Shown piece after piece: positions 8,389 through 18,252 of a DNA stretch of 64,000 nucleotides. This stretch comes from Flavobacterium sp. LC2016-23 (GTDB lineage Bacteria > Bacteroidota > Bacteroidia > Flavobacteriales > Flavobacteriaceae): assembly GCF_009674775.1 (NCBI RefSeq), contig NZ_WKKE01000007.1, positions 62,001-126,000 of the forward strand, written 5' to 3'. The position numbers and the translations under genes were made by a program. Below the pieces are notes generated by a model. The model searched no databases and was not told the DNA's origin. It saw only the letters and a list, made by a program, of their open reading frames with translations. The stretch's first letter is position 1. Every line of letters begins with the position of its first letter.

Positions 8389-9780
8389 CTATTTCAATAA
8401 ATCTAAAACTAAAGAAGGGAATAAACCTAAAGCAATATTCAAAACAATAGAAACGATGGCAACAGCGTAAATAAGGAAAGGCTTCCCAGTGCGCTCTTCA
8501 TTTGGCTCTTTTGAATACATGGCTAAAATTAGTTTGAAATAATAGCCAACACTAATAATAGAGTTGATCACTGCTACGATAACCAAAGCAATATATCCTG
8601 CCTGAATAGTCTCGTTGAATAAGAATAATTTAGCGAAAAATCCTGAAAAGATTGGAATTCCGGCCATGGACAATAATGAACCTGTCAGTATAGCAGCCAA
8701 TAAAGGATTTGTTTTTCCTAGTCCGTGGAAGTTCGTAATGTCTTCGTTATGCTTGTTTTTACAAACATATAAGATTACGCTGAAAGCAGCAATCCCGGCC
8801 AAAGCATAAGCAGCAGTATAATACAATAAAACACCTGCTGAGGTGGCAATGCTTAATAAAGTCATTAACATAAATCCTGCATGTGAAATTCCGGAGAATG
8901 CCAGCATACGTTTTACATTCACCTGACGCAAGGCCATAATATTACCGACAGTCATAGAAGCCATCGATACAATTACAACAATTATTTCAAAGGTTCCCAA
9001 CAGATCCTGATTTTCAAGTGAAGGGATTAAATTTAAGGCGCTTACTAATTTGTATAAAGTTGCTATAGCAATAACTTTTGCCAAAGTACTCATTAAAGCT
9101 GTTGTTAACGCCGGAGAACCTTCATAAACGTCCGGAGCCCAAAAATGAAAAGGTACGGCAGCTACTTTAAATAACATTCCGATGACTACCAAAACCATTC
9201 CGATTGGAAACCAGATTGGCAGCTCTGCAGATAAAGAACTTTCATGTATTTCAACAACGTCAAAACTTCCCATTGCTCCGTAAATCAAACAGATTCCAAA
9301 TAAAATAATTCCTGACGCGAAGGATCCCATTAAGAAATACTTCATACCGGCTTCGTTACTTTTTAGGTTCAGACGATCACTTGCCGCAAGAATGTATAAA
9401 GCGATGGATAATATTTCAATTCCTAAGAAAAACATAGCCAGGTTTCCAAAAGAGACCATCGCTACACCTCCTGCTAATAAAAATACTTTTATAGCAATAA
9501 AATCGGAAATTTTGGTTTGATGATTTTCATAAAAATTATGACTTAAGGCTACTAAGAAAATAGTCAGCACAATAAATAAAGATGAAAAAGCAGTAGAAAA
9601 CTTACTCACTTCGATCATATTATTGTAATAACTTCCTGTCGAACCGAATTCATAAAAATTAAGTGCCAAAACTCCCAAAAGTCCAACAATGGTAAAAGGA
9701 ACAATGGCTTTCCTTAAATTAAGAATTTCAAACAATAGGCAGAAAATACCCAATCCCGTTATAGCTATTAATGTATTCAT
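8389..9780 (-). CDS. nuoN: NADH-quinone oxidoreductase subunit N
   Basis: Membrane-arm proton-pumping subunit of complex I, related to Mrp antiporter subunits. The 463-residue protein is almost wholly hydrophobic, with about 14 transmembrane helices. The family segment VAAVPFHFWAPDVYEG in the broken-helix region and GISHAGFMLM in the second half are visible. It is the last gene of the 14-gene operon, 64 bases after nuoM, and is followed by a clear terminator. The order A to N is the standard one, and this gene's position agrees with its identity. Confidence 0.96.
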   Translation of the reverse strand: MNTLIAITGLGIFCLLFEILNLRKAIVPFTIVGLLGVLALNFYEFGSTGSYYNNMIEVSKFSTAFSSLFIVLTIFLVALSHNFYENHQTKISDFIAIKVFLLAGGVAMVSFGNLAMFFLGIEILSIALYILAASDRLNLKSNEAGMKYFLMGSFASGIILFGICLIYGAMGSFDVVEIHESSLSAELPIWFPIGMVLVVIGMLFKVAAVPFHFWAPDVYEGSPALTTALMSTLAKVIAIATLYKLVSALNLIPSLENQDLLGTFEIIVVIVSMASMTVGNIMALRQVNVKRMLAFSGISHAGFMLMTLLSIATSAGVLLYYTAAYALAGIAAFSVILYVCKNKHNEDITNFHGLGKTNPLLAAILTGSLLSMAGIPIFSGFFAKLFLFNETIQAGYIALVIVAVINSIISVGYYFKLILAMYSKEPNEERTGKPFLIYAVAIVSIVLNIALGLFPSLVLDLLK

Positions 9781-9844
9781 TTTTGTTTTTTTGATTTAGG
9801 AAATCTAAAACTAATGATGCCCTAATTTATTTTTATTTAAAATA

Positions 9845-11284
9845 TTAATTTTTATTGATAACGTTTAAAATAGTCTCTAAACTTGGTGTGATCAAATCTG
9901 TAATTGGTTTTGGATAGAATCCGAAGAAAATCAAAACAGCAATAATCGCAACCAGAGAAATTCCTTCATTAAGCGTAACATCGGCAAATGTTTTTGAATT
10001 GGCTTCGCCCAACATAACATTCTGAAACATTTTAAGCATATAATACGCTCCAAGGATAATGGTGGTTCCGCCTAAAACAGCAAACCATACATTAATCTGT
10101 GAAAGACTATATAAAACGGTGAATTCTCCAACAAAATTAAAAGTACTTGGCAATGCGACTGAGGCCAGAACTAAAATTAAAAACATTGAAGTAAATTTCG
10201 GAGACTGTATGCGGATCCCGCCTAACTCAGAAATTTGTCTGGTTTCAAATCTTCTGAAGATAATTTCGGCAGCATAGAATAATCCGACTACAACAAAACC
10301 GTGAGCGATCATTTGCAGCACAGCTCCACGTAAACCATCAATGGTTAAGGTATAAGTTCCGGCAGCAATTAATCCAACGTGAGCCAGAGAAGAATAGGCT
10401 AATAATTTCTTCAGATCTTTTTGTCTTAAAGCTACAATAGAACCATAGATTACACCCGCAATTCCTAAAGCGATAAAAATATTCATATATTCTTTTGCCG
10501 CAAGGGGAGCAATTGGCAATTGCCAGCGGATGACACTGTACAATCCCATTTTTAGCATGATACCGGATAAAAGCATGGTTCCAACAGTTGGTGCTTTTTG
10601 GTATACGCTTGCCTGCCACGTATGGAAAGGAATGATCGGAATTTTAATGGCATAGGCTAAGAAGAAAGCCAGGAAGATCCAAAGCTGTTCTGTTGCAGAT
10701 AAATTCAATTTATATAAATCCTCAATCAGGAAACTTCCTGCCTTTTGATATAAATAAATGAAAGCAACCAGCATAAACAGGGAACCTGCAAGTGTATAAA
10801 TAAAGAATTTAACCACTGCTTTTCTGCGTTCCTCAGCATCTCCGTTACCCCAGATCAGCGCAATAAAATAGATTGGAATAAGGGATAATTCCCAGAAAAT
10901 ATAATATAATAAACCATCTGCTGCCAGGAAAGTTCCTGTCATAGCAAAGGCCATAAATAAAATTAAAGCATAAAAACCTTTTGCATTTTTATATTCATTT
11001 CCGAAAGAAGAGAATATAATGATTGGGGTTAAAGCTACCGTTAACAAAAGCATTGCCATTGCCAGACCGTCTGCATTTAAAACAAATGAGATTTTGGGCT
11101 GGGTAATCCAGGCATTGATTAAGCTAATGTTTTCGCCCGCATTGAAATGGCTTAATAAAACCAGCGAACAGCCCAAAGCTGCTAAACTAAAGAACAAGGC
11201 TACTTTTGAAGCAAGTTTGTCACCAACAAAATAAGTGGCAAATGCACCAATTAAAAGAATAATTAATATAAGAGAAACGTTCAT
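9845..11284 (-). CDS. nuoM: NADH-quinone oxidoreductase subunit M
   Basis: Second antiporter-like proton-pumping subunit of complex I, 479 residues and about 14 helices. The Lys-bearing segment AYAIKIPIIPFHTWQASVYQ and the early FVLNADGLAMAML run are typical for NuoM; SSLAHVGLIAAG marks the second half-channel. It lies 10 bases after nuoL and 64 bases before nuoN. The 64-base spacer has no strong hairpin. Confidence 0.96.
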   Translation of the reverse strand: MNVSLILIILLIGAFATYFVGDKLASKVALFFSLAALGCSLVLLSHFNAGENISLINAWITQPKISFVLNADGLAMAMLLLTVALTPIIIFSSFGNEYKNAKGFYALILFMAFAMTGTFLAADGLLYYIFWELSLIPIYFIALIWGNGDAEERRKAVVKFFIYTLAGSLFMLVAFIYLYQKAGSFLIEDLYKLNLSATEQLWIFLAFFLAYAIKIPIIPFHTWQASVYQKAPTVGTMLLSGIMLKMGLYSVIRWQLPIAPLAAKEYMNIFIALGIAGVIYGSIVALRQKDLKKLLAYSSLAHVGLIAAGTYTLTIDGLRGAVLQMIAHGFVVVGLFYAAEIIFRRFETRQISELGGIRIQSPKFTSMFLILVLASVALPSTFNFVGEFTVLYSLSQINVWFAVLGGTTIILGAYYMLKMFQNVMLGEANSKTFADVTLNEGISLVAIIAVLIFFGFYPKPITDLITPSLETILNVINKN

Positions 11285-11294
11285 AGTTATAAAA

Positions 11295-13184
11295 TTATTG
11301 AGCTAAAAATATATAGGAAATAATGGCACAAAGACCCAAAACAAAAGCAAAAAGGTATAATCCGATACTTCCGTTTTGTAATTTTTTACCCTGAAAACCT
11401 ATTTCATTTGTTACTTTACCCAGTCCGAAAACAAAGGCAGATAAACCGGTTTCGATGTAATCCCTGAAAAATCGTGATAACACATTTACAGATCGCACGA
11501 ATACAACATCGTAGATTTCATCTACATAATATTTGTTGTATAAAACTTTAGTCAATCCGGTGATGTTTTCGTCAGCTTCCGGAACATTATCCTGTTTGAA
11601 GTATTTGATGTAAGCGATCAACATACCTAATAAACAGCCTGCAACTGCAACACCCATCAAAGTATATTCCGTTGTTCCTAGATGGTGTTCTTCGCCTGCC
11701 GCTTTCGTAAAAAGCGGAGCCATATATTCATTTAACCAACTATTTCCAGGAAGACTGATAAGTCCGCCAAAAGCAGCTAAAATTGCCAAAATCATCAATG
11801 GGAACGTAATTAATCCGTCGCTTTCATGTAAATGATGTTTTTGTTCTTCAGTTCCTCTGAAATCTTTAAAGAAAGTCAGGAACATTAATCGGAACATATA
11901 AAAAGCAGTCATGATAGAAGCAATAGAGCCAACCACATATAAGGGAATACTGTGGTGGAAAGCAGTCATTAAAATTTCATCTTTAGAGAAGAAACCTGAA
12001 AGTAAAGGGAAACCTGAAATGGCTAATGAAGAAATCATCATTGTCCAGAAAGTAACAGGCATTGCTTTACGCAGACCCCCCATTTTACGCATATCCTGCT
12101 CGCCATGTAAACCATGAATTACAGATCCTGATCCTAAGAATAGACAAGCCTTAAAGAAAGCGTGTGTGATTACGTGGAAAACAGCTACTTCATAAGCACC
12201 AAATCCTAAGGCTAAAAACATTAGTCCTAATTGGGAAACGGTAGAGTAAGCCAATACTTTTTTGATGTCTGTCTGAACCAAGCCAATGGTTGCAGCAACT
12301 AATGAAGTCACAGCTCCAATAACAGCAATAACGGTTTGAACATCCGGTGCTAAATCAAATACAAAATTTAATCGCGTTATCATAAAGATACCTGCTGTCA
12401 CCATCGTTGCAGCGTGAATCAACGCAGAAACAGGAGTTGGTCCTGCCATCGCATCCGGTAACCAGGTGTATAAAGGAATCTGTGCAGATTTACCACAAGC
12501 CCCAATAAATAAACACAAGGCAGCTAATGAAAGCAATGGAATATTTAAGGTAGTTGCTCCCGAAATTGCCGTTTTTAAAGTCGCATAATCTAAAGTAGAG
12601 AACATGGAACCAATAATAAACATACCGATTAAAAGACCTAAATCTCCGATTCTGTTCATGATGAATGCTTTTTTCGCAGCATCATTGTAATCCTGGTTTT
12701 TATACCAGAATCCAATTAATAAGTACGAACAAAGTCCAACACCTTCCCAACCGATAAATAAAACCAATAAGTTACTTCCCATTACAAGTGTAATCATGAA
12801 AAACACGAACAAGTTTAAATAAGAGAAAAACTTATGCATATTCTCATCATCGTGCATGTAGCTGATAGAATATAAATGAATCAATGATCCGATACCGGTT
12901 ACAAAAAGCAACCATAATAAGGACAACTGATCTAATAAAAATCCAAGATTAATATGAAGATTGCTAATCTGAATCCAGTCAAATAAAGTTATCTGAATGG
13001 CTTGTTTGGTTTGTGTAATCTGAGAGAAAAAGAAAAGTGTAACCGCAAAAGAAACTACTACTGCAGCCGTTCCGATAATACCGGAAACTGTTTTGCCTAA
13101 ACTTTTTCCAAAGAAGACATTGATTAAAAATCCTAAAAAAGGAGCTAATACTAAAACTAAAGCTAAATTGGTATTCATTTCCAT
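11295..13184 (-). CDS. nuoL: NADH-quinone oxidoreductase subunit L
   Basis: The largest antiporter-like subunit of complex I (629 residues), at the distal end of the membrane arm. The signatures TWLPDAMAGPTPVSALIHAA and FMNRIGDLGLLIG are clear, and the C-terminal third contains the long amphipathic helix that runs along the arm, followed by a last transmembrane helix. The start overlaps no other gene: nuoK stops at the base before. A second Met two codons later could also serve as the start. Confidence 0.97.
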   Translation of the reverse strand: MEMNTNLALVLVLAPFLGFLINVFFGKSLGKTVSGIIGTAAVVVSFAVTLFFFSQITQTKQAIQITLFDWIQISNLHINLGFLLDQLSLLWLLFVTGIGSLIHLYSISYMHDDENMHKFFSYLNLFVFFMITLVMGSNLLVLFIGWEGVGLCSYLLIGFWYKNQDYNDAAKKAFIMNRIGDLGLLIGMFIIGSMFSTLDYATLKTAISGATTLNIPLLSLAALCLFIGACGKSAQIPLYTWLPDAMAGPTPVSALIHAATMVTAGIFMITRLNFVFDLAPDVQTVIAVIGAVTSLVAATIGLVQTDIKKVLAYSTVSQLGLMFLALGFGAYEVAVFHVITHAFFKACLFLGSGSVIHGLHGEQDMRKMGGLRKAMPVTFWTMMISSLAISGFPLLSGFFSKDEILMTAFHHSIPLYVVGSIASIMTAFYMFRLMFLTFFKDFRGTEEQKHHLHESDGLITFPLMILAILAAFGGLISLPGNSWLNEYMAPLFTKAAGEEHHLGTTEYTLMGVAVAGCLLGMLIAYIKYFKQDNVPEADENITGLTKVLYNKYYVDEIYDVVFVRSVNVLSRFFRDYIETGLSAFVFGLGKVTNEIGFQGKKLQNGSIGLYLFAFVLGLCAIISYIFLAQ

Positions 13185-13505
13185 TTATCCTTTTAAATTT
13201 TTTAAATTATCGATACTAATCGAACCTAAATTTCTAAAGATCGAAACTAAAATAGCCAATCCTACCGCAACTTCAGCCGCAGCAACTGCCATCGAAAAGA
13301 AAACAAAAACTTGTCCCTGTGCATCCTGATGATAGGTTGAAAAAGCTACAAATAAAAGGTTAACCGCATTCAGCATGATTTCGATAGACATAAAAACGAT
13401 GATAGCATTTCGTCTGTACAATACACCAAAAATACCAATACAGAAAAGTACAACACTTAAAAAGATGTAATTTTCAATACCTATTTGATTTAATATATTA
13501 CCCAT
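13185..13505 (-). CDS. nuoK: NADH-quinone oxidoreductase subunit K
   Basis: Small three-helix subunit (106 residues) of the complex I membrane arm. The second helix [18 protein letters not shown] carries the buried Glu needed for proton transfer, and a third helix carries a second Glu in [11 protein letters not shown]. Its start codon shares one base with the nuoJ stop, indicating translational coupling, and it abuts nuoL directly. Confidence 0.96.
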   Translation of the reverse strand: MGNILNQIGIENYIFLSVVLFCIGIFGVLYRRNAIIVFMSIEIMLNAVNLLFVAFSTYHQDAQGQVFVFFSMAVAAAEVAVGLAILVSIFRNLGSISIDNLKNLKG

Positions 13506-14044
13506 TATTTATTTAATTTTTCTTTTTTAGACAATAATACAGTTCCAATCATCGCTACCAAAAGCAGGATCGATGCAAATTCAAACGGAACCATATATTC
13601 GTTCAGTAATATTTTACCCAGTACTTTTATCGATTGAAAATCCTCACCGGTAGAATCATACGCTCCGACAATTGGTTTCGAGTTAATGAAGATTGCAATC
13701 AGTACGATGCAAATCAAACAGAAAGAAACTATGGCACCCAAACGTGTAATTCTGGGTCTGTGCACCTGATGGCGTTCGTTTAGATTCATTAACATGATCG
13801 TAAACAGGAACAAAATCATAATAGCCCCGGAGTATACAATAAGATGTACGATAGCCAAAAATTGAGAGTTTAATAATAAATAATGACCAGCAATCGAAAA
13901 GAAACAAATTACTAAATAGATAGCACTGTGAATCGGGTTTCTGCTAAAAATGGTCAGGAAAGCGGTGATCACCGTAATAAACGCTAAGAAACAAAATATA
14001 ATTTGTACAGTAGTTGCGTGTGCAAAATCAGGAATATGTATCAT
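13505..14044 (-). CDS. nuoJ: NADH-quinone oxidoreductase subunit J
   Basis: Five-helix subunit of complex I (179 residues) that sits between NuoK and NuoA/H and carries the mobile pi-bulge helix. The segment [20 protein letters not shown] matches that conserved helix 3 with its Tyr and Gly. The C-terminus ends in a short basic tail. It abuts nuoI with no spacer and overlaps nuoK by one base. Confidence 0.95.
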   Translation of the reverse strand: MIHIPDFAHATTVQIIFCFLAFITVITAFLTIFSRNPIHSAIYLVICFFSIAGHYLLLNSQFLAIVHLIVYSGAIMILFLFTIMLMNLNERHQVHRPRITRLGAIVSFCLICIVLIAIFINSKPIVGAYDSTGEDFQSIKVLGKILLNEYMVPFEFASILLLVAMIGTVLLSKKEKLNK

Positions 14045-14590
14045 TTAGTTAGCATTATTAAGTTGAGCATTTTTGATCGCCACGTCAAGAGGCATCACTA
14101 ATCTGTCTTTTCCAAAAATGAAGTCTTCTCTTTCGTAACTTGAAGGGACCAAAACTTTAGAAGTAGTCAGATAAATGGCATCCTTTGGACAGGCTTCTTC
14201 ACATAAGCCGCAAAAAATACAACGAAGCATATTGATTTCGTAAATTGAGGCATATTTTTCCTCTCTGTACAAATGTTTTTCATCTGCTTTACGCTCGGCA
14301 GCTTTCATGGTGATGGCTTCAGCAGGACATGACAAAGCGCATAATCCACAGGCTGTACAGTTTTCACGACCTTGCTCATCACGTTTCAATTGGTGCTGAC
14401 CACGGTATACAGGACTCATTTCACGTATTTGTTCCGGATAATGGATCGTCACTTTTTTTCTGAACAAGTGCTTTACCGTAATAAATAATCCTTTTACAAT
14501 CGCTACAAGATACAATCGTTCCAAAAAGGTCATCTCCTTATTGGAGACCATCTTTTTTCTACCCGATAATGATATAGTTTCTATTGACAT
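14045..14590 (-). CDS. nuoI: NADH-quinone oxidoreductase subunit I
   Basis: Ferredoxin-like subunit carrying clusters N6a and N6b, passing electrons toward NuoB. Two complete 4Fe-4S motifs are seen: CTACGLCALSCPAEAIT and CIFCGLCEEACPKDAIY. An N-terminal amphipathic helix (FLERLYLVAIVKGLFITVKH) anchors it to the membrane arm. At 181 residues it is slightly longer than the E. coli protein. The 108-base gap to nuoH holds a weak hairpin (around 14661-14693) but no gene. Confidence 0.96.
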   Translation of the reverse strand: MSIETISLSGRKKMVSNKEMTFLERLYLVAIVKGLFITVKHLFRKKVTIHYPEQIREMSPVYRGQHQLKRDEQGRENCTACGLCALSCPAEAITMKAAERKADEKHLYREEKYASIYEINMLRCIFCGLCEEACPKDAIYLTTSKVLVPSSYEREDFIFGKDRLVMPLDVAIKNAQLNNAN

Positions 14591-14698
14591 TTTTTAACGT
14601 ATGATTTATGATTTCCAAGTTGTACGAAACAAATTCAAAATCTATTTTATTTTATTTGAAGCTTAATCCTGCTATGATCAGGGTTAGGGCTCTCGGTA

Positions 14699-15754
14699 TT
14701 ACAAACCTAAAAAGGCTGCAATTTCACTTCTTAAAATAACAGCTCCGGTAATCATGATATTGATGATCGACAGCGGAATTAATATTTTCCATCCTAAATG
14801 CATCAATTGATCGTATCTGAATCTTGGAATTGTCCAACGCACCCACATATAGAAAAATATGAAGAAACATATTTTTACAAACAATACTGCAATTCCCAAA
14901 AGGTTAGCGGTATTTACACCCACATTTTCTACCATCCATTGCATACCCGGATAGTTGTAACCTCCGAAAAACAATACAGATATAATAGTAGCAGAGATAA
15001 ACATATTGGCATATTCAGCAAATAAGTAGAATCCCATTTTCATGGATGAATATTCTGTATGGTAACCACCAATTAATTCAGATTCACATTCCGCCAAATC
15101 AAAAGGAGTTCTGTTGGTTTCTGCGAAAGCACAAATTAGGAAAATCAGGAAAGATAAAGGCTGGTATAATATGTTCCAATGCCATTCTGCCTGTTGCTCA
15201 GAAATTTCTTTTAAGCTTAAAGTTCCGGTCATCATCAATAATGCAATCATCGATAATCCCATCGCAACTTCGTAAGAAACCATTTGAGAAGCAGCACGAA
15301 CGGCTCCCATCAATGAGAATTTATTGTTAGAGGCCCATCCACCGATCATGATACCGTAAACTCCCACAGATACAACTCCGAAGAAATACAATAAACCGAT
15401 ATTGATATCCGTAGCCTGCAAAAGAACATCTCTGCCAAAAATATGTAAGCGATCGCCCCACGGAATTACGGCACTGGTCATTAAGGCAGTACTCATGGCA
15501 ATTGCCGGACCTACCACAAATAAGAACTTGTTAGGCGTATTCGGGAAGAATTCTTCTTTGGAGAATAATTTCATACCATCAGCAAGAGGCTGTAATAAAC
15601 CTCCCCAACCTGCACGGTTAGGTCCGACACGGTCTTGTAAAAAAGCGGCTACTTTACGTTCAGCCCAGGTAGAATACATCGCCATAATCATTGTTACGGC
15701 AAAAACCACAACAATTACAACACTTTTTTCTATAATAAATGCACCATCTACCAT
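14699..15754 (-). CDS. nuoH: NADH-quinone oxidoreductase subunit H
   Basis: Eight-helix subunit that forms part of the quinone chamber at the junction of the peripheral and membrane arms (351 residues). Visible hallmarks are QDRVGPNRAGWGGLLQPLAD, ADGMKLFSKEEFFP and the acidic loop FAETNRTPFDLAECESELIG with the GYHTEYSSM segment. Two bases separate it from nuoG, so the two are translated together. Confidence 0.97.
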   Translation of the reverse strand: MVDGAFIIEKSVVIVVVFAVTMIMAMYSTWAERKVAAFLQDRVGPNRAGWGGLLQPLADGMKLFSKEEFFPNTPNKFLFVVGPAIAMSTALMTSAVIPWGDRLHIFGRDVLLQATDINIGLLYFFGVVSVGVYGIMIGGWASNNKFSLMGAVRAASQMVSYEVAMGLSMIALLMMTGTLSLKEISEQQAEWHWNILYQPLSFLIFLICAFAETNRTPFDLAECESELIGGYHTEYSSMKMGFYLFAEYANMFISATIISVLFFGGYNYPGMQWMVENVGVNTANLLGIAVLFVKICFFIFFYMWVRWTIPRFRYDQLMHLGWKILIPLSIINIMITGAVILRSEIAAFLGL

Positions 15755-15756
15755 CG

Positions 15757-16788
15757 TTAAGAGTTTTGATTGTTAGTGTTTAACGGAATTTCAGCCATAC
15801 TGATTTTTTTACGGTCAATATCTCTACCCATTAGAATCGTTTTTTCAGTATCGATTTCTACTTTTTCTAATTTCTGAGTATAGTTGTTTTGATTGATCAC
15901 AGAATCTTTTTCAAATTCTCTTGGTCCTTCAATCGTCCAGTCGTTTACATTTTTGTGGTCGAAACGGCAAGAATTACAAATAAATTCTTCCACTTCATGA
16001 TATTCGTCTTTACGGCCAGTCACACGTTGAATTTCTCCTCCAAACATCCATACAGTTGTTTTTCCACAACATCCCGGAGTAGTACATTCTCTGTGTGCAT
16101 TGTAAGGTTTGTTGAACCAGACTCTGGATTTGAAACGGAAAGTTTTGTCTGTTAAGGCTCCAACAGGGCAAACGTCGATCATGTTTCCGGAGAATTCGTT
16201 GTCAATAGCTTTAGAAATTCCGGTAGAAATATTAGCGTGATCGCCACGATCTAATACACCGTGAACTCTGTTGTCTGTCAATTGATCTGCCACTTGGACA
16301 CATCTTTGGCATAAGATACAACGGTTCATATGAAGTTGAATATGCGGACCGATATCTTCGGGCTCGAATGTTCTTTTTTCTTCAATAAAACGTGATTTCG
16401 GATTTCCGTGCTCAAAACTTAAGTTCTGAAGGTCACATTCTCCTGCCTGATCACAAACCGGACAGTCTAATGGGTGGTTGATCAGTAAAAACTCAGTTAC
16501 AGATTTACGGGCTTCCGTTACTCTGTCCGAAGATTTACTGTTCACTTCCATTCCGTCCATACATCCTGTTACACAAGAAGCCATTAACTTTGGCATTGGT
16601 CTTGGGTCAGCTTCACTTCCTTTGGAAACTTCAACTAAACAACAACGACATTTACCGCCGCTGCCTTTTAATTTTGAGTAATAGCACATGGCTGGCGGAA
16701 CTAAATCTCCTCCAATCATACGTGCAGCCTGCAGGATCGTTGTTCCTGGTTCTACGTCTATACTTTGACCGTCTATGGTTACTTTCAT
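15757..16788 (-). CDS. nuoG: NADH-quinone oxidoreductase subunit G, short form
   Basis: Iron-sulfur subunit of complex I, here only 343 residues against about 900 in E. coli. The 2Fe-2S ferredoxin domain (Cys35 and the KCRCCLVEV motif), the His-Cys cluster (HPLDCPVCDQAGECDLQ) and the 4Fe-4S motif CILCQRCVQ...CPVGAL are all present. Two further Cys pairs (CTTPGCC and CNSCRF) look like the remnant of the Fe4S4 domain that normally opens the large molybdopterin-fold part, which is missing. The frame ends at a normal stop 2 bases before nuoH, so this is a compact subunit rather than a broken gene; short NuoG proteins are usual in Flavobacteriia. Confidence 0.9.
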   Translation of the reverse strand: MKVTIDGQSIDVEPGTTILQAARMIGGDLVPPAMCYYSKLKGSGGKCRCCLVEVSKGSEADPRPMPKLMASCVTGCMDGMEVNSKSSDRVTEARKSVTEFLLINHPLDCPVCDQAGECDLQNLSFEHGNPKSRFIEEKRTFEPEDIGPHIQLHMNRCILCQRCVQVADQLTDNRVHGVLDRGDHANISTGISKAIDNEFSGNMIDVCPVGALTDKTFRFKSRVWFNKPYNAHRECTTPGCCGKTTVWMFGGEIQRVTGRKDEYHEVEEFICNSCRFDHKNVNDWTIEGPREFEKDSVINQNNYTQKLEKVEIDTEKTILMGRDIDRKKISMAEIPLNTNNQNS

Positions 16789-16810
16789 CTCTTAATTTTG
16801 TTTTTTTAGT

Positions 16811-16871
16811 TTCAGGTTTCAAGTTTCAGTGCCGATAGCTATCGGTATTGAAACTAAAAAAAACTTGAAAC
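16811..16871. repeat. Nested hairpin in the nuoF-nuoG gap
   Basis: GTTTCAAGTTT (16816-16826) pairs with AAACTTGAAAC (16861-16871). The perfect palindrome CCGATAGCTATCGG (16832-16845) lies in the centre. The gap is 95 bases in an operon whose other joints are mostly 0-25 bases. A related CCGATAGCT word recurs at about 51307. Confidence 0.8.
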
Positions 16872-16883
16872 TTTAAACTATTT

Positions 16884-18251
16884 TTAAACTGTTTGTCTGC
16901 CTACTAAATGTTTCACTTGCGAGAACGGCTCAGCAACAAAGTGATCTCTGTTTTTTATTTTTTCAGGGAAACGAACGTGATATTCGAACTCATCTCTGAA
17001 GTGACGAATCGCTGCTGCTACCGGCCAGGAAGCGGCATCACCAAGTGGGCAAATTGTGTTTCCTTCAATTTTGCTTTGAATGCTCCACAATAATTCGATA
17101 TCCTCTTCACGGCCCTGACCGTTTTCGATTCTCCACAATATTTTTTCTAACCAGCCTGTTCCTTCACGGCAAGGTGTACATTGTCCGCAGGATTCATGGT
17201 GGTAGAAACGGGCAAAATTCCAGGTGTTTCTTACCACGCAGGCGGTGTCGTTGTAAACAATAAATCCTCCGGAACCTAACATCGATCCGGTAGCAAAACC
17301 ACCATCACTTAAAGATTCGTAAGTCATTAAACGGTCTTCACCATTTGCTGTTTTAAAAATCAATTCAGCTGGTAAAATCGGCACTGAAGAACCTCCTGGT
17401 ACAAACGCTTTTAAAGGTCTGCTCGAAGACATTCCGCCTAAATATTCATCAGAATTCATAAATTCGTCAACACTTAAACCCAATTCAATTTCGTAAACGC
17501 CAGGATTTTTGATGTGTCCTGAAGCTGAGATTAATTTGGTTCCTGTTGAACGACCAATTCCGATTTTAGCATAATCATCTCCTGAATTGTTGATGATCCA
17601 CGGCACAGTTGCGATAGTCTCCACATTGTTTACTACGGTTGGATTTGCCCAAAGACCTGAAACCGCCGGGAATGGTGGTTTGATACGAGGGTTTCCTCTT
17701 TTACCTTCCAGTGACTCAATAAGTGCAGTTTCTTCTCCACAAATATAAGCTCCGGCTCCACAGTGAACATGTAATTCTAAATCGTAACCTGTTCCTAATA
17801 TATTTTTTCCTAACCATCCGGCAGCCTTAGCTTCGGCGATCGCTCTTTCTAATATTTTGAAAACCCACATATATTCTCCACGAATGTAGATATACGAAAG
17901 GTTAGCGCCCAGGGCAAAACTCGAGGTAATCATTCCTTCGATCAATAAGTGAGGAATAAATTCCATCAGATAACGATCTTTGAAAGTTCCCGGTTCAGAC
18001 TCGTCGGCATTACACACTAAATGTCTCGGTTTTCCTGATTTTTTATCAATAAAACTCCATTTCATTCCGGCAGGGAAACCTGCACCACCACGACCACGAA
18101 GTCCTGATTTTTTTACTTCTTCAACCACTTCGTCCGGTGTAAGTGTTTTCAAAGCTTTTTCTACAGAGGCATAACCACCATTTTGGCGATAAACTTCGTA
18201 GGTTTTAATACCCGGAACATTGATTTTATCTAATAATATTTTTTGTGACAT
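16884..18251 (-). CDS. nuoF: NADH-quinone oxidoreductase subunit F
   Basis: NADH-oxidising subunit that binds FMN and cluster N3 (455 residues). The glycine-rich NADH/FMN loop GLRGRGGAGFPAGMKW, the second nucleotide segment HCGAGAYICGEETALIESLE and the cluster motif ESCGQCTPCREG are all present. One base separates it from nuoE, consistent with the NuoE-F-G module being co-translated. A 95-base hairpin spacer follows before nuoG. Confidence 0.97.
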   Translation of the reverse strand: MSQKILLDKINVPGIKTYEVYRQNGGYASVEKALKTLTPDEVVEEVKKSGLRGRGGAGFPAGMKWSFIDKKSGKPRHLVCNADESEPGTFKDRYLMEFIPHLLIEGMITSSFALGANLSYIYIRGEYMWVFKILERAIAEAKAAGWLGKNILGTGYDLELHVHCGAGAYICGEETALIESLEGKRGNPRIKPPFPAVSGLWANPTVVNNVETIATVPWIINNSGDDYAKIGIGRSTGTKLISASGHIKNPGVYEIELGLSVDEFMNSDEYLGGMSSSRPLKAFVPGGSSVPILPAELIFKTANGEDRLMTYESLSDGGFATGSMLGSGGFIVYNDTACVVRNTWNFARFYHHESCGQCTPCREGTGWLEKILWRIENGQGREEDIELLWSIQSKIEGNTICPLGDAASWPVAAAIRHFRDEFEYHVRFPEKIKNRDHFVAEPFSQVKHLVGRQTV

Positions 18252-18252
18252 C

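Noticed and set aside
15757..16788. nuoG as a pseudogene
   Set aside because: All cluster motifs are intact, the stop lies 2 bases before nuoH, and no leftover coding for the missing domain is present; a short form is usual for this group.
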